This document shows positions 48,731-56,922 of a stretch of 64,000 nucleotides of DNA, in pieces. Every line of letters begins with the position of its first letter. Within the stretch, counting starts at the first letter, position 1. The translations under genes were made by a program, and so were the position numbers. Below the pieces are notes generated by a model that was not told where the DNA came from, did no database searches, and saw only the letters and a program-made list of their open reading frames with translations. The DNA is from Streptomyces sp. NBC_01276 (GTDB lineage Bacteria; Actinomycetota; Actinomycetes; Streptomycetales; Streptomycetaceae), in assembly GCF_041435355.1 (NCBI RefSeq), contig NZ_CP108444.1, forward strand, positions 186,001 to 250,000. The letters are read 5' to 3'.

Positions 48731-51696
48731 GCTCCGCCTCCGTCGCCCTGGTCGGACTGGACTGCGTCTTCCCCGGGGCGCCGGGTCCCGACGCCTACTG
48801 GGACCTGCTGATGCGCGGCGGCGACGCCACCGGCGAGCAGCCCGTCGCGCGCCGGTTCGGGCCGGGGTACGAGACGCCGGTGCGCGGCGGGTTCATCGAC
48901 GACGCCGACGTGTTCGACAACGACTTCTTCACCGTCTCGCCGCGCGAGGCGGCCGCGATGGACCCGCAGCAGCGGCTGCTGCTCCAGTGCGCGTGGCGGG
49001 CCGTGGAGGACTCGGGGCGCTCCCCGCGGTCCCTGGCGGGCGGCGACACCGGTGTGTTCGTCGGCATGATGGGCAGCGAGTGGGGCCAGCTGCACCTGGG
49101 CGACTACGGGCGGGTGACCCCGCAGCTGGGCGCCGGGTCCAGTGCCGGCATGGCCGCCAACCGGATCTCGTACCACCTCGACCTGAAGGGGCCGAGCCTG
49201 TCCGTGGACACGGCCTGCTCCTCCTCGCTGGTCGCCGTGCACCTGGCGGTCAACTCGCTGCTGTCCGGGGAGTGCGGCACGGCGCTGGCCGGCGGGGTCA
49301 ACCTGATCCTGACGCCGGCGCTGGGCCTGGTGTACGCGCAGATGGGGCTGGCCTCGCCGGACGGCCGGTGCCGGCCGTTCAGCGCCGACGCGAACGGCAT
49401 CGCGCGCAGCGACGGCGTCGGAGTGGTGGTGCTGCGGCGGCTGGAGGACGCGCTCGCCGACGGGCAGCGGGTCTACGCCGTCATCCGGGGCACCGCCGTC
49501 AACCAGGACGGGCGCAGCAACGGCGTCACCGCGCCGAACCGGCACTCCCAGCGGGAGGTCGTCGCGGCCGCCTACCGCCGGGCCGGGGTCACCCCGGAGC
49601 AGGTGCGCTTCGTGGAGGCCCACGGCACGGGCACCGCGCTCGGCGACGTCATCGAGTGCGGGGCCCTGGGCGAGGTGCACGGCGTACCGCGCGAGGAGCC
49701 GTGCGCGATCGGCTCCGTCAAGGGCAACCTCGGGCACACGGAGGGGGCCGCGGGGATCGCCGGGCTGATCAAGGTGGCGCTCGCCCTGCACCACCGGATC
49801 GTGCCGGCGAGCCGGTTCGCGGACCGCGAGAACCCCCAACTGCGGCTCGCCGAACGGGGGCTGGCCCTGCTGAAGGCGCCGGTGCGGCTGCCCGCCGGTG
49901 AGGTCGTGGCGGGGGTGAGCAGCTTCGGCATGGGCGGGACGAACGCGCACGCGGTGCTCGCCGCCGCGCCCCGTACGGCCCGGACCGGGCGCCGCCGGGC
50001 GGCGTCCGCGCCGACCGGGGTGTTCACGGTCTCGGCCGACACCCCGGAGGCGCTGCGCCGCAACCTGGCCGCGCAGGCCGAGGCGGTGGCGGCCCGCCCG
50101 CGCGGGGACGCCGCCGCTTTGTGCTGGACCAGCAACCGGGTCAAGACGGGGCTGCCCTACCGGGCGGCGTTCACCGCCTCCGACACCGTGGAGCTGGCCG
50201 CGGCGCTGCGCGGGGCCGCCGAGGACGCGCGGCTCGCCGCCGGGATCGCCGACCGGGCCTGGCGCCCGCCGGTCATCGGGTTCCTCTTCACCGGCCAGGG
50301 CGTCCAGGACCCCGGGATGACGGCCGCCCTGTACCGGCAGTCGCCGCTGTACCGGAGCCGGCTCGACGAGGCCGACGCGGCGCTCGCCCCGTACCTGGGC
50401 GGCTCGGTGCGCGACCTGATCCTGGACGGGGATCCGGCCGTGCACCGCACCCGCTGGGCGCAGCCCGCCCTGTTCGCCGTCGGTCACGCGCTGGCGGCGA
50501 CGCTGAGCGGGCTCGGCGCGGGGCCGCACGTGGTGCTCGGGCACAGTGTCGGGGAGTTCGCGGCCGCCGTGGCGGCGGGGGTGCTCACGCTGGACCAGGC
50601 GGCCCGGCTGGTCGCGGAGCGGGCGCGGCTGATGGACGCGCTGCCCGAGGGCGGCGGCATGCTGTCGGTGCGGGCGGGACGCGAGGCGGTCGAGGAGTTC
50701 CTCACCGCCGGTGCCGGGGTGTCGCTGGCCGCGGTCAACGGCCCGGAGAACACCGTCCTGTCCGGCACCCTGGAGGCGCTGGAACGGGTAGCCGGGGTGC
50801 TGCGCGGGCGCGGCACCCACTGCCGTACGGTCAACGTCTCGCACGCCTTCCACTCGCCGCTGGTGGTTCCCGCCCTGGAGCCGCTGGCCGCCGCGGCGGC
50901 GGGGATCACGCCCGCCGCGCCGCGCGTCCCGCTCGCCTCCACCCGGTACGGGCGGCTGCTGGCCGACGAGCCGATGGACGGCGCCTACTGGGCCGGTCAG
51001 GCCGCCGAGCCGGTGCTGTTCGCGGACGCGCTGGCCGACCTGGTGGCGCGGACCGCCCCGACGGCGCTCGTGGAGATCGGCCCGGCGCCGCAGCTGATCC
51101 AGCTCGTGGGCCGGTCCGGGATGTCCGACGGGATCCGGCTGCTGCACCCGGCGCCGGGCCGGGACGCGAGCGCCCGGGACCTGGCCGAGACGGTCGCCGC
51201 CCTGTACCGCTCGGGTCTGGAGCCGCGGTGGGAGGAGCTGTACGAGCCCGCCTGGCGCACCACCGAGCGGCTGCCCCCGTACGCCTTCTCCGCCGAGCAC
51301 CGCTTCTGGCACACCGCGACCGCCCGCCCGCGGGCCGACGTGGCCCCGCCCGTTCCCGAGGCCGAGTCCGGCCCGGCGACCGTGACGGCCGTCGCGTCCG
51401 CCGCCGTCGCGGACGGGGGCGAGCGCGGCGGATCCGAGGACCCGGTGCTGGCCGCCGTCGTGCGCGCCGTCGTGGAGGTGGGCGACTACGCGCCCGAACG
51501 CGTCGACCGGCGTTCCCGTTTCTACGAGGACCTCGGCTTCGACTCTGTAATGATCATGCAACTCAAGGACCGGATCGAGACCTCGCTGCCGCAGGCCGGC
51601 GGCATCGCGGTGCAGCAACTGCTGCCCGCGCTGCGCTCGGTGGGCACCCTGGCCGACTTCGTCGGCGAGTGGATCAGTGTGGGGGTACGACCGTGA
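48727..51696 (+). CDS. Monomodular type I PKS: KS-AT-ACP
   Basis: The product has 989 residues. The GTG start overlaps the ACP stop. The KS spans about residues 1-420 with Cys164 (DTACSSS), the first His in VEAHGTGT and the second in GNLGHTEGAAG. The AT spans about 515-830 with Ser607 (GHSVGE) and HAFH (malonyl type). The C-terminal ACP has Ser940 in LGFDSVM. There are no reductive domains and no N-terminal docking helix; the protein starts straight into the KS. It should add one malonyl unit to the acyl-ACP from the preceding gene and hold a beta-ketoacyl thioester. That is the electrophile used in tetronate formation (with glyceryl-ACP) or AfsA-type butenolide formation (with a DHAP-type triol). 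The sequence is clearly different from the left-arm modules. Confidence 0.93.
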   Translation: MSSASVALVGLDCVFPGAPGPDAYWDLLMRGGDATGEQPVARRFGPGYETPVRGGFIDDADVFDNDFFTVSPREAAAMDPQQRLLLQCAWRAVEDSGRSPRSLAGGDTGVFVGMMGSEWGQLHLGDYGRVTPQLGAGSSAGMAANRISYHLDLKGPSLSVDTACSSSLVAVHLAVNSLLSGECGTALAGGVNLILTPALGLVYAQMGLASPDGRCRPFSADANGIARSDGVGVVVLRRLEDALADGQRVYAVIRGTAVNQDGRSNGVTAPNRHSQREVVAAAYRRAGVTPEQVRFVEAHGTGTALGDVIECGALGEVHGVPREEPCAIGSVKGNLGHTEGAAGIAGLIKVALALHHRIVPASRFADRENPQLRLAERGLALLKAPVRLPAGEVVAGVSSFGMGGTNAHAVLAAAPRTARTGRRRAASAPTGVFTVSADTPEALRRNLAAQAEAVAARPRGDAAALCWTSNRVKTGLPYRAAFTASDTVELAAALRGAAEDARLAAGIADRAWRPPVIGFLFTGQGVQDPGMTAALYRQSPLYRSRLDEADAALAPYLGGSVRDLILDGDPAVHRTRWAQPALFAVGHALAATLSGLGAGPHVVLGHSVGEFAAAVAAGVLTLDQAARLVAERARLMDALPEGGGMLSVRAGREAVEEFLTAGAGVSLAAVNGPENTVLSGTLEALERVAGVLRGRGTHCRTVNVSHAFHSPLVVPALEPLAAAAAGITPAAPRVPLASTRYGRLLADEPMDGAYWAGQAAEPVLFADALADLVARTAPTALVEIGPAPQLIQLVGRSGMSDGIRLLHPAPGRDASARDLAETVAALYRSGLEPRWEELYEPAWRTTERLPPYAFSAEHRFWHTATARPRADVAPPVPEAESGPATVTAVASAAVADGGERGGSEDPVLAAVVRAVVEVGDYAPERVDRRSRFYEDLGFDSVMIMQLKDRIETSLPQAGGIAVQQLLPALRSVGTLADFVGEWISVGVRP

Positions 51697-52742
51697 CACC
51701 TGTGACCGAGACCGCCCTGTACGTCGTCGGCACGGGCACCGCCCTGCCCGGCGAGCCGGTGGACAACACCACGCTGGGCAAGGTGTTCGGGATCAGCGAG
51801 GAGTGGATCGACCTCTTCGTGGGGACCCGTACCCGGCACTTCTGCTGGGACCTGGGCACCGGCACCCTCACCCACAGCCTCGCCGACCTGTGCGCCGAGG
51901 CCGCCGGGCGGGCCCTGGCGGGCTCCGGGCTCGCCCCCGCCGACCTCGACTTCCTCGTCCTGGCCACCGCGACGCCCGACACCCTGCTGCCCACGACCGC
52001 GACCGTGGTCGCCGACCGGCTGGGCCTCAGCCACCTGCCCGCCTTCCAGCTGCAGGCGGGCTGTTCGGGCGCCGTGCAGGCCCTGGACGTGGCCCGCGCG
52101 CTGCTCGCGGGCGGGCACCGCGCGGGCCTCGTCGTCGGCGGGGACGTCACGGACCGGTTCCTCGACCCGCGGCGCGAGGCGGTCAGCCTGCCCACCGAGG
52201 AGCTCGTCAACTACGTGCTGTTCGGCGACGGGGCGGGAGCGGCCGTGGTGGCCGCGGAGCCCGTCGGCGAGGCCATCGCCGTACGGAGCCTGCTGCACCG
52301 CTTCACCGGGCGGGGCCGCGCCCCCGGCCAGATCGTCGACTGGCAGGGCGCGGCCCGCCACACGGCCGGCCGGCAGATGCTGTTCGAGGACTACAAGGCC
52401 ATCGAGGAGAGCGTTCCGGCCATGGCCTCGGAGATCTTCTGGGAGCTGCTGGCCTCCGCCGGCTGGGCCCGCGAGGACCTCGACTACCTCCTGCCCCCGC
52501 AGCTGTCGGGCCGGATGACGGCCCGCATCACCGAGCACATGGACGTGCCGGAGCTGCGCGAGGTGTCCTGCGTGTCCGACACCGGGAACACCGGCAACGC
52601 CCTGCCCCTGATCCAGCTCGACCTGCTCGCCGGGGAGCTGGGCGAGGGCGAGCGGGCCCTGGCCGTGGTGGTCGAGTCCAGCAAGTGGATCAAGGGCGGG
52701 CTGGCCCTGGAGCGGGTCCCGGAGACGGACGGCGCCGGATGA
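51693..52742 (+). CDS. KAS III-like protein with altered triad (glyceryl/acyl coupling candidate)
   Basis: The product has 349 residues. The GTG start overlaps the KS-AT-ACP stop. The fold matches ketoacyl-ACP synthase III. Cys124 (QAGCSGAV) and the TGNTGNA asparagine region are present, but the catalytic histidine motif normally read as HQAN is PPQLS here, with Pro269 at the His position. In tetronate clusters a KAS III, an FkbH-like protein and an ACP are grouped, and the KAS III joins a beta-ketoacyl chain to glyceryl-ACP. The same trio is contiguous here (51693-54971), so I infer an acyl-coupling role rather than fatty-acid initiation. Acyltransferase variants of this family also exist. 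The missing His argues against ordinary decarboxylative condensation. Confidence 0.82.
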   Translation: MTPVTETALYVVGTGTALPGEPVDNTTLGKVFGISEEWIDLFVGTRTRHFCWDLGTGTLTHSLADLCAEAAGRALAGSGLAPADLDFLVLATATPDTLLPTTATVVADRLGLSHLPAFQLQAGCSGAVQALDVARALLAGGHRAGLVVGGDVTDRFLDPRREAVSLPTEELVNYVLFGDGAGAAVVAAEPVGEAIAVRSLLHRFTGRGRAPGQIVDWQGAARHTAGRQMLFEDYKAIEESVPAMASEIFWELLASAGWAREDLDYLLPPQLSGRMTARITEHMDVPELREVSCVSDTGNTGNALPLIQLDLLAGELGEGERALAVVVESSKWIKGGLALERVPETDGAG

Positions 52743-54715
52743 CCGCCCCCGCCTCCCCCACCGCCCCCGCCGGCCCCGCGGCGCCCCCCGACCCGGTGCG
52801 GGAGCTGCGCGCCCTGCACCGCGCGGGCCGCCTCGCCGGGGACTGGCCCCGCGTCGCCCCGCTGCTGGCCGGGCTGACCGACCACGGCGACCGGGAACCC
52901 GAGGCCGTCCGCACCGACCTGGTGCGCGCCGGCCGGGTCCTGGCGGCGCTCCCGGCGGCCGAGGTCCTGGCCCGCCACCCGGACACCCCCCTGGTCACGG
53001 TGGCCGTCACCGGGCACTCCACCCTGGTCCAGCTCACCGACCCGCTGGTCGCCGAGCTGGCCCGGCACGGGCTGCTCTCCCGCGTGCTGTCCGGGGACCA
53101 CGGCGCCTACCTGCGCGACCTGCACGACCCCGGCGGCGAACTGCGCCGCCACCGGCCCGACCTGACCCTGTGCGTGCTCGACGCGGGCGCCGTCTTCGAC
53201 GAGCTCCCGGAGCCGTGGACCGGGCAGGACGTGGAGGCGGGCTGCGCCCGGCTGCTGGAGCGGCTGCGCGCGGTCACCGCCGCCCACGCCGCGGACGCCG
53301 CGGGTCCGCTCGTCCTCAACACCCTGCCCCTGCCCCGGACCCGCCTCCAGCAGCTCGTCGGGCAGCGGGAGCGGGCCCTGCTCGGGGCGGTGTGGCGGGA
53401 GTTCAACGCGCGGCTGCTGCGGCTGGCCGCCGAGCACCCGACGGTGGCCGTGGTCGACCTGGAGCCGCTGATCGCCGACGGCGGCCCCGCCGCCGACCCG
53501 CGCCTGGCCCTGTACACGCACGCCCCGTACACCGAGCAGTTGCTCGCCGCCTACGCCCGGGAGGCCGTGCACGTGCTGCGCGCCCACCGGGGCATGACCC
53601 GCAAGTGCCTGGTCCTGGACCTCGACGACACCCTGTGGGCGGGGATCCTCGGCGACGACGGCCCCGAGGGGATCACGGCCGCCGCCGGCACCCTGGCCGG
53701 GGAGCCGCACGCGGCCCTGCAGCGCACCGCGCGGCAGCTCGCCTCCCAGGGGGTCCTGCTCGCGGTCAGCAGCAAGAACGACACCGCCCCGGTCCTCGGC
53801 GTGCTCCGCGACCACCCGGACATGGTGCTGCGCGAGCGGGACTTCGTACGCGTCCACGCCAACTGGGAACCCAAGGACGGCAACCTGCGGGACATCGCCG
53901 CCGCCCTCGGCATCGGCGCCGACGCGCTGGTCTTCGCGGACGACTCCCCCGCCGAGCGCGCCCTGGTGCGGGCCCGGCTCCCCGCCGCCGCCGTGGTGCC
54001 GCTGGGCACGGAACCGGCCCTGCACGTCACCCGGCTGCTGGCCGACGGCTGGTTCGACACGCCCCGGCTGACCGGCGACGACCTCGCCCGCACCGCCCGC
54101 TACCACGAGGCGGCCGCCCGTACGGAGCTGGAGCGCGGCAGCGGATCGTACGAGGAGTACCTGCGCGGTCTGGGCGTCCGCGTCCGGATCGCCCCGCCCG
54201 GACCGCACGAGGGCGACCGCGTCGCCCAGCTGTCGCTGCGCACCAACCAGTTCAACCTCACCGGGGAGCGCCTGGGCGCGGACCGGATCGCCGCGCTGGC
54301 CGCCGACCCGGCGGCCCTGGTGCTCGCGGTGCACGTCGGCGACCGGTTCGGCGACAGCGGCCTGGCCGGCGCCGTCCTCGGCCGGTACGCGGACGACGGG
54401 CTGCACCTGGACGGCTTCTGGCTCAGCTGCCGGGTGTTCGCGCGCGGGGTCGAGCAGGCCGTCCTCGCGACCCTGCTGGCGCACGCGGCGGACCGCGGCC
54501 TGCCGGCCGTGCACGCCCGCCACCGGCCGACCGCCAAGAACGCCAGGGCGGCCGGCTTCTACCCCTCGCTGGGCTTCGCCGAGACCGCCGGGGACCCCGA
54601 CGGCTCGCTGCGCTTCCGCCACGACCTGGCGGAGCTCCCCCCTGTACCCGACCACCTGACCACCGAACCGTGCCTCGGAGGGGACGACGATGAGCCTGCA
54701 GGAACCACCCGCTGA
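52739..54715 (+). CDS. FkbH-like glyceryl-S-ACP synthase (HAD-fold)
   Basis: The product has 658 residues. The ATG overlaps the KAS III-like stop (ATGA). The N-terminal region (about 1-280) has an SGNH-like layout (VTVAVTGHSTLVQL). The HAD domain follows, with the phosphoaspartate motif LVLDLDDTLWAGILGDDG at about residues 290-307 and a later FADDSPAERALV motif. The C-terminal third contains the family segment RTNQFNLTG and a GNAT-like domain (about 490-650). FkbH-family enzymes take 1,3-bisphosphoglycerate, dephosphorylate it and load a glyceryl unit on a dedicated ACP. That ACP gene begins 26 bp before this stop. Without the usual neighbouring O-methyltransferase, and next to a KAS III-like gene, a tetronate or related three-carbon head-group role is more likely than methoxymalonyl supply. 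Confidence 0.92.
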   Translation: MTAPASPTAPAGPAAPPDPVRELRALHRAGRLAGDWPRVAPLLAGLTDHGDREPEAVRTDLVRAGRVLAALPAAEVLARHPDTPLVTVAVTGHSTLVQLTDPLVAELARHGLLSRVLSGDHGAYLRDLHDPGGELRRHRPDLTLCVLDAGAVFDELPEPWTGQDVEAGCARLLERLRAVTAAHAADAAGPLVLNTLPLPRTRLQQLVGQRERALLGAVWREFNARLLRLAAEHPTVAVVDLEPLIADGGPAADPRLALYTHAPYTEQLLAAYAREAVHVLRAHRGMTRKCLVLDLDDTLWAGILGDDGPEGITAAAGTLAGEPHAALQRTARQLASQGVLLAVSSKNDTAPVLGVLRDHPDMVLRERDFVRVHANWEPKDGNLRDIAAALGIGADALVFADDSPAERALVRARLPAAAVVPLGTEPALHVTRLLADGWFDTPRLTGDDLARTARYHEAAARTELERGSGSYEEYLRGLGVRVRIAPPGPHEGDRVAQLSLRTNQFNLTGERLGADRIAALAADPAALVLAVHVGDRFGDSGLAGAVLGRYADDGLHLDGFWLSCRVFARGVEQAVLATLLAHAADRGLPAVHARHRPTAKNARAAGFYPSLGFAETAGDPDGSLRFRHDLAELPPVPDHLTTEPCLGGDDDEPAGTTR

Positions 54716-54971
54716 TCTCCCTGGCTTCCTCGGCCTGATCAGTGACGAACTCGGCCTGGAGCTGACCGAGGAGGAGGCCCGTGCCGACCTGGACGTCCTG
54801 CCGTCCTGGGACTCGGTGCACCTGCTGCGGCTGGTCATGCTGATCGAGCAGGAGACGGGGCGCCGCGTGCCCGTCTCCGCCGTGCTGCGCGCCCGCAGCA
54901 TCGCGCAGATACACACCGAGGTCCTGGCCGCCGCCGGCGCCCGGCCCGTGGCCCGGGACGGTGCGCTGTGA
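54690..54971 (+). CDS. Acyl carrier protein for the glyceryl unit
   Basis: The product has 93 residues. The ATG overlaps the FkbH-like gene by 26 bp and follows GGAGGGGAC. Ser42 in PSWDSVHLL is the phosphopantetheine site. The WDSV form is typical of the small ACPs paired with FkbH proteins (methoxymalonyl- or glyceryl-ACP). It should carry glyceryl-S-ACP formed by the upstream protein. It overlaps the PPTase start (GTGA at 54968-54971). Confidence 0.92.
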   Translation: MSLQEPPADLPGFLGLISDELGLELTEEEARADLDVLPSWDSVHLLRLVMLIEQETGRRVPVSAVLRARSIAQIHTEVLAAAGARPVARDGAL

Positions 54972-55816
54972 ACGCTCCGGCGTCCGTGTCCCCGGGCGAG
55001 CCGATCGCGGTGCGCGCCGACGGCACGGACTGGGAGGCGGTCCGCGCGGACCTGCGCACCCACGGGACGGCCCTGGTGCACGGCACCCTCGCGGACTGGC
55101 GTCCCCGGGACGCCGACGGACCCGCGCTGCGCGCCGTGCTGGGCCGCGACTGGGCCCGCTACAGCAGCATCGCGCACGAGGACATCCGGGAGCGGTACGC
55201 GGCCTCGCGCAGGCTGCTCAAGCACGCCGCCGCGGCGGCCCTGCACGCGGACGCGGTGGACCTGGAACTCACCTACGGGCCCACCGGGCGCCCGTACCTG
55301 CGCGGCTGCGACCAGATCGACATCAGCCTCAGCCACACCGGCGACCTGCTGCTGGTGGGCCTGACCACGCGCGGGCTCGTCGGCGTCGACGCGGAGCTCG
55401 CGGACCGCCAGATCTACAGCAAGGGCCTGGACCGGCACATCTGTACCCCGGCCGAGCGGCTGAACCTCACCGAGCTGGAGCCGGCGCAGCGCAATCCGCG
55501 GCTGGTGCGGCTGTGGACCCTGAAGGAGGCCTACAGCAAGGCCATCGGGCAGGGCATGCAGTTCCGGTTCACCGAGTTCGGCTTCGGGCCGGACGGCCGC
55601 CCGGTCCGCGTGCACCGGCCGGACGGCACCCCCGGCGCGGGCGCCGAGTGGGCCTTCCGCACATACTGCCTGGACGTCGGCGGCGTCGCGTTCTGCGTCA
55701 GCGCGGCCGTCTACGACGCGGGGCTGGGCCGCACCCTGGACACCGAGATCACCACGATGCTCGACTCCGAGGCCGCCGAGGCCCTGGGGCGGGCACTGGA
55801 CGCCGCCGCGCGCTGA
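54968..55816 (+). CDS. Sfp-type 4'-phosphopantetheinyl transferase
   Basis: The product has 282 residues and a GTG start inside the ACP stop. Sfp-family motifs are present: ISLSHTGD before the metal-binding GVDAE (about residues 138-142) and LWTLKEAYSKA (about 181-192). It transfers phosphopantetheine from CoA to carrier-protein serines. As the last gene of the coupled operon it probably activates the two free ACPs and the KS-AT-ACP; the large PKS ACPs are possible substrates too. It ends 7 bp from the convergent AfsA-like gene, with no room for a separate terminator. Confidence 0.93.
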   Translation: MNAPASVSPGEPIAVRADGTDWEAVRADLRTHGTALVHGTLADWRPRDADGPALRAVLGRDWARYSSIAHEDIRERYAASRRLLKHAAAAALHADAVDLELTYGPTGRPYLRGCDQIDISLSHTGDLLLVGLTTRGLVGVDAELADRQIYSKGLDRHICTPAERLNLTELEPAQRNPRLVRLWTLKEAYSKAIGQGMQFRFTEFGFGPDGRPVRVHRPDGTPGAGAEWAFRTYCLDVGGVAFCVSAAVYDAGLGRTLDTEITTMLDSEAAEALGRALDAAAR

Positions 55817-55823
55817 CCGCCCG

Positions 55824-56816
55824 TCAGTGGTCCTCCACGACCACGGTGGTGGCCTCCAGGACGGTCCGGCCCGCCTGGGTGAGCGTGAGGGTCAGCGGAG
55901 CCGTGCGCCGGCCCGCCGCGTCCCGGCCCGGCCGGCCGGACACCGCGGCGCAGCGCAGCGGCAGGTCGGCCTCGGCGTACCCGCGGACGTGGACCTGGAG
56001 CGAGGCGAGCATGCTGCGCCCCGGCGCGAGGCCGTAGCCGCGCCCGACGGCGAGCAGGGAGGTCTGGCGCAGGGATTCCAGCAGGGCCGGCGCGGGGACG
56101 TGCCCGTCGCGCGCGGTGGCTTCGCCGAGCCAGTGCGGGGGCAGGGCCACACCGACGGACAGCCTGCCGTTGTGGGGTCCGACGGGGCCGCGCAGCAGGA
56201 CGTTGTCCGGATCGCGGCGCCCCACCTCCTCGGCGTCCACGGGGGCTCCCGGGGGCGTCTGCCGGTCGGTTCCGGACGCCGCGCCGAGCGCGGCCAGCCG
56301 ACTGTGCTCGCGGTGGTTGCGGTGCACCATCGGGGCGAGGAAGACCAGGTTCGCCGTGCCGGTGCCGCACGGCACGTCGTCGATCTCCAGGGCCGTGCGG
56401 AACTCCAGCGCGCGCGGCACCCCGTCGATGACCTTGTCGGGGCGCACGCCCATGGTGGTGGTCAGCTTCCCGGGGGCGGCCCCGGGCCGGGTGCGCCACA
56501 GACCGATGTCGCCCACCTCGACGCCCACCCGGTAGAAGATGCCGGTCCGCTCCGCGGGCACGCCGAAGTGGGTGCGGCCGATGAACTCGCCGACCTCGCG
56601 GAGCATGTCGGCCGCCGCGACGACGTCGTGGAAGTGCCCGGGGCCCTCGTCGAACAGCGGGTGGCCGGAGGTCAGGTCGCCCATCAGGACGAACTCCTCC
56701 GCCACGGGCGGCACGGCGGCGCGGCCGTGCCGCTCCCAGGGCTGCGGACGGTGTACCAGGTGCCGTGCGGCGGTCCCGGCGGTCGTCGGTCCCGCGGCGA
56801 TGACGGCGGTGTCCAT
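55824..56816 (-). CDS. AfsA-like gamma-butyrolactone/butenolide synthase
   Basis: The product has 330 residues. The ATG at 56816 follows GGAGGGAGGGG; the frame is open further upstream but without support. Two hotdog-type repeats are visible, at about residues 40-100 (the DLTSGHPLFDEGPGHFHD region, then MLREVGEFIGR) and about 190-290 (SVGVALPPHWLG, then ALLESLRQTSLLAVG). This matches the AfsA family, which joins a beta-ketoacyl thioester to dihydroxyacetone phosphate to start A-factor-type signals. Hormone synthesis controlling this locus is the usual role. Because a stand-alone KS-AT-ACP making a beta-ketoacyl thioester lies next door, a biosynthetic butenolide role should also be considered. 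No ArpA-type TetR receptor gene is in the window. Confidence 0.88.
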   Translation of the reverse strand: MDTAVIAAGPTTAGTAARHLVHRPQPWERHGRAAVPPVAEEFVLMGDLTSGHPLFDEGPGHFHDVVAAADMLREVGEFIGRTHFGVPAERTGIFYRVGVEVGDIGLWRTRPGAAPGKLTTTMGVRPDKVIDGVPRALEFRTALEIDDVPCGTGTANLVFLAPMVHRNHREHSRLAALGAASGTDRQTPPGAPVDAEEVGRRDPDNVLLRGPVGPHNGRLSVGVALPPHWLGEATARDGHVPAPALLESLRQTSLLAVGRGYGLAPGRSMLASLQVHVRGYAEADLPLRCAAVSGRPGRDAAGRRTAPLTLTLTQAGRTVLEATTVVVEDH

Positions 56817-56901
56817 GGCTGGCCCCTCCCTCCGGCCCCACCGGGTGCTGAGGCCGCACGCACCAGGCTGCCGGGGGTCCGGCGGAGGGAACCAGCCGTG
56901 G

Positions 56902-56914
56902 AACCTGGCAGGTT
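56902..56914. promoter_or_regulatory. Perfect 13-bp palindrome upstream of the AfsA-like gene
   Basis: AACCTG, one central G, then CAGGTT. It lies 86 bp upstream of the AfsA-like start and just past the LuxR-type stop. Its core (CTGCCAGG on the minus strand) recurs at 58028-58035 by the LuxR-type promoter, so it may be a site for that regulator. Confidence 0.45.
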
Positions 56915-56922
56915 GCTGTCCG

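Noticed and set aside
52739..54971. Methoxymalonyl-ACP pathway (FkbH plus ACP plus dehydrogenases)
   Set aside because: No O-methyltransferase is present, the hydroxyacyl-CoA dehydrogenase is paired with KAS III far away, and the ACAD is coupled to FAAL. It cannot be fully excluded because the cluster runs beyond the window.
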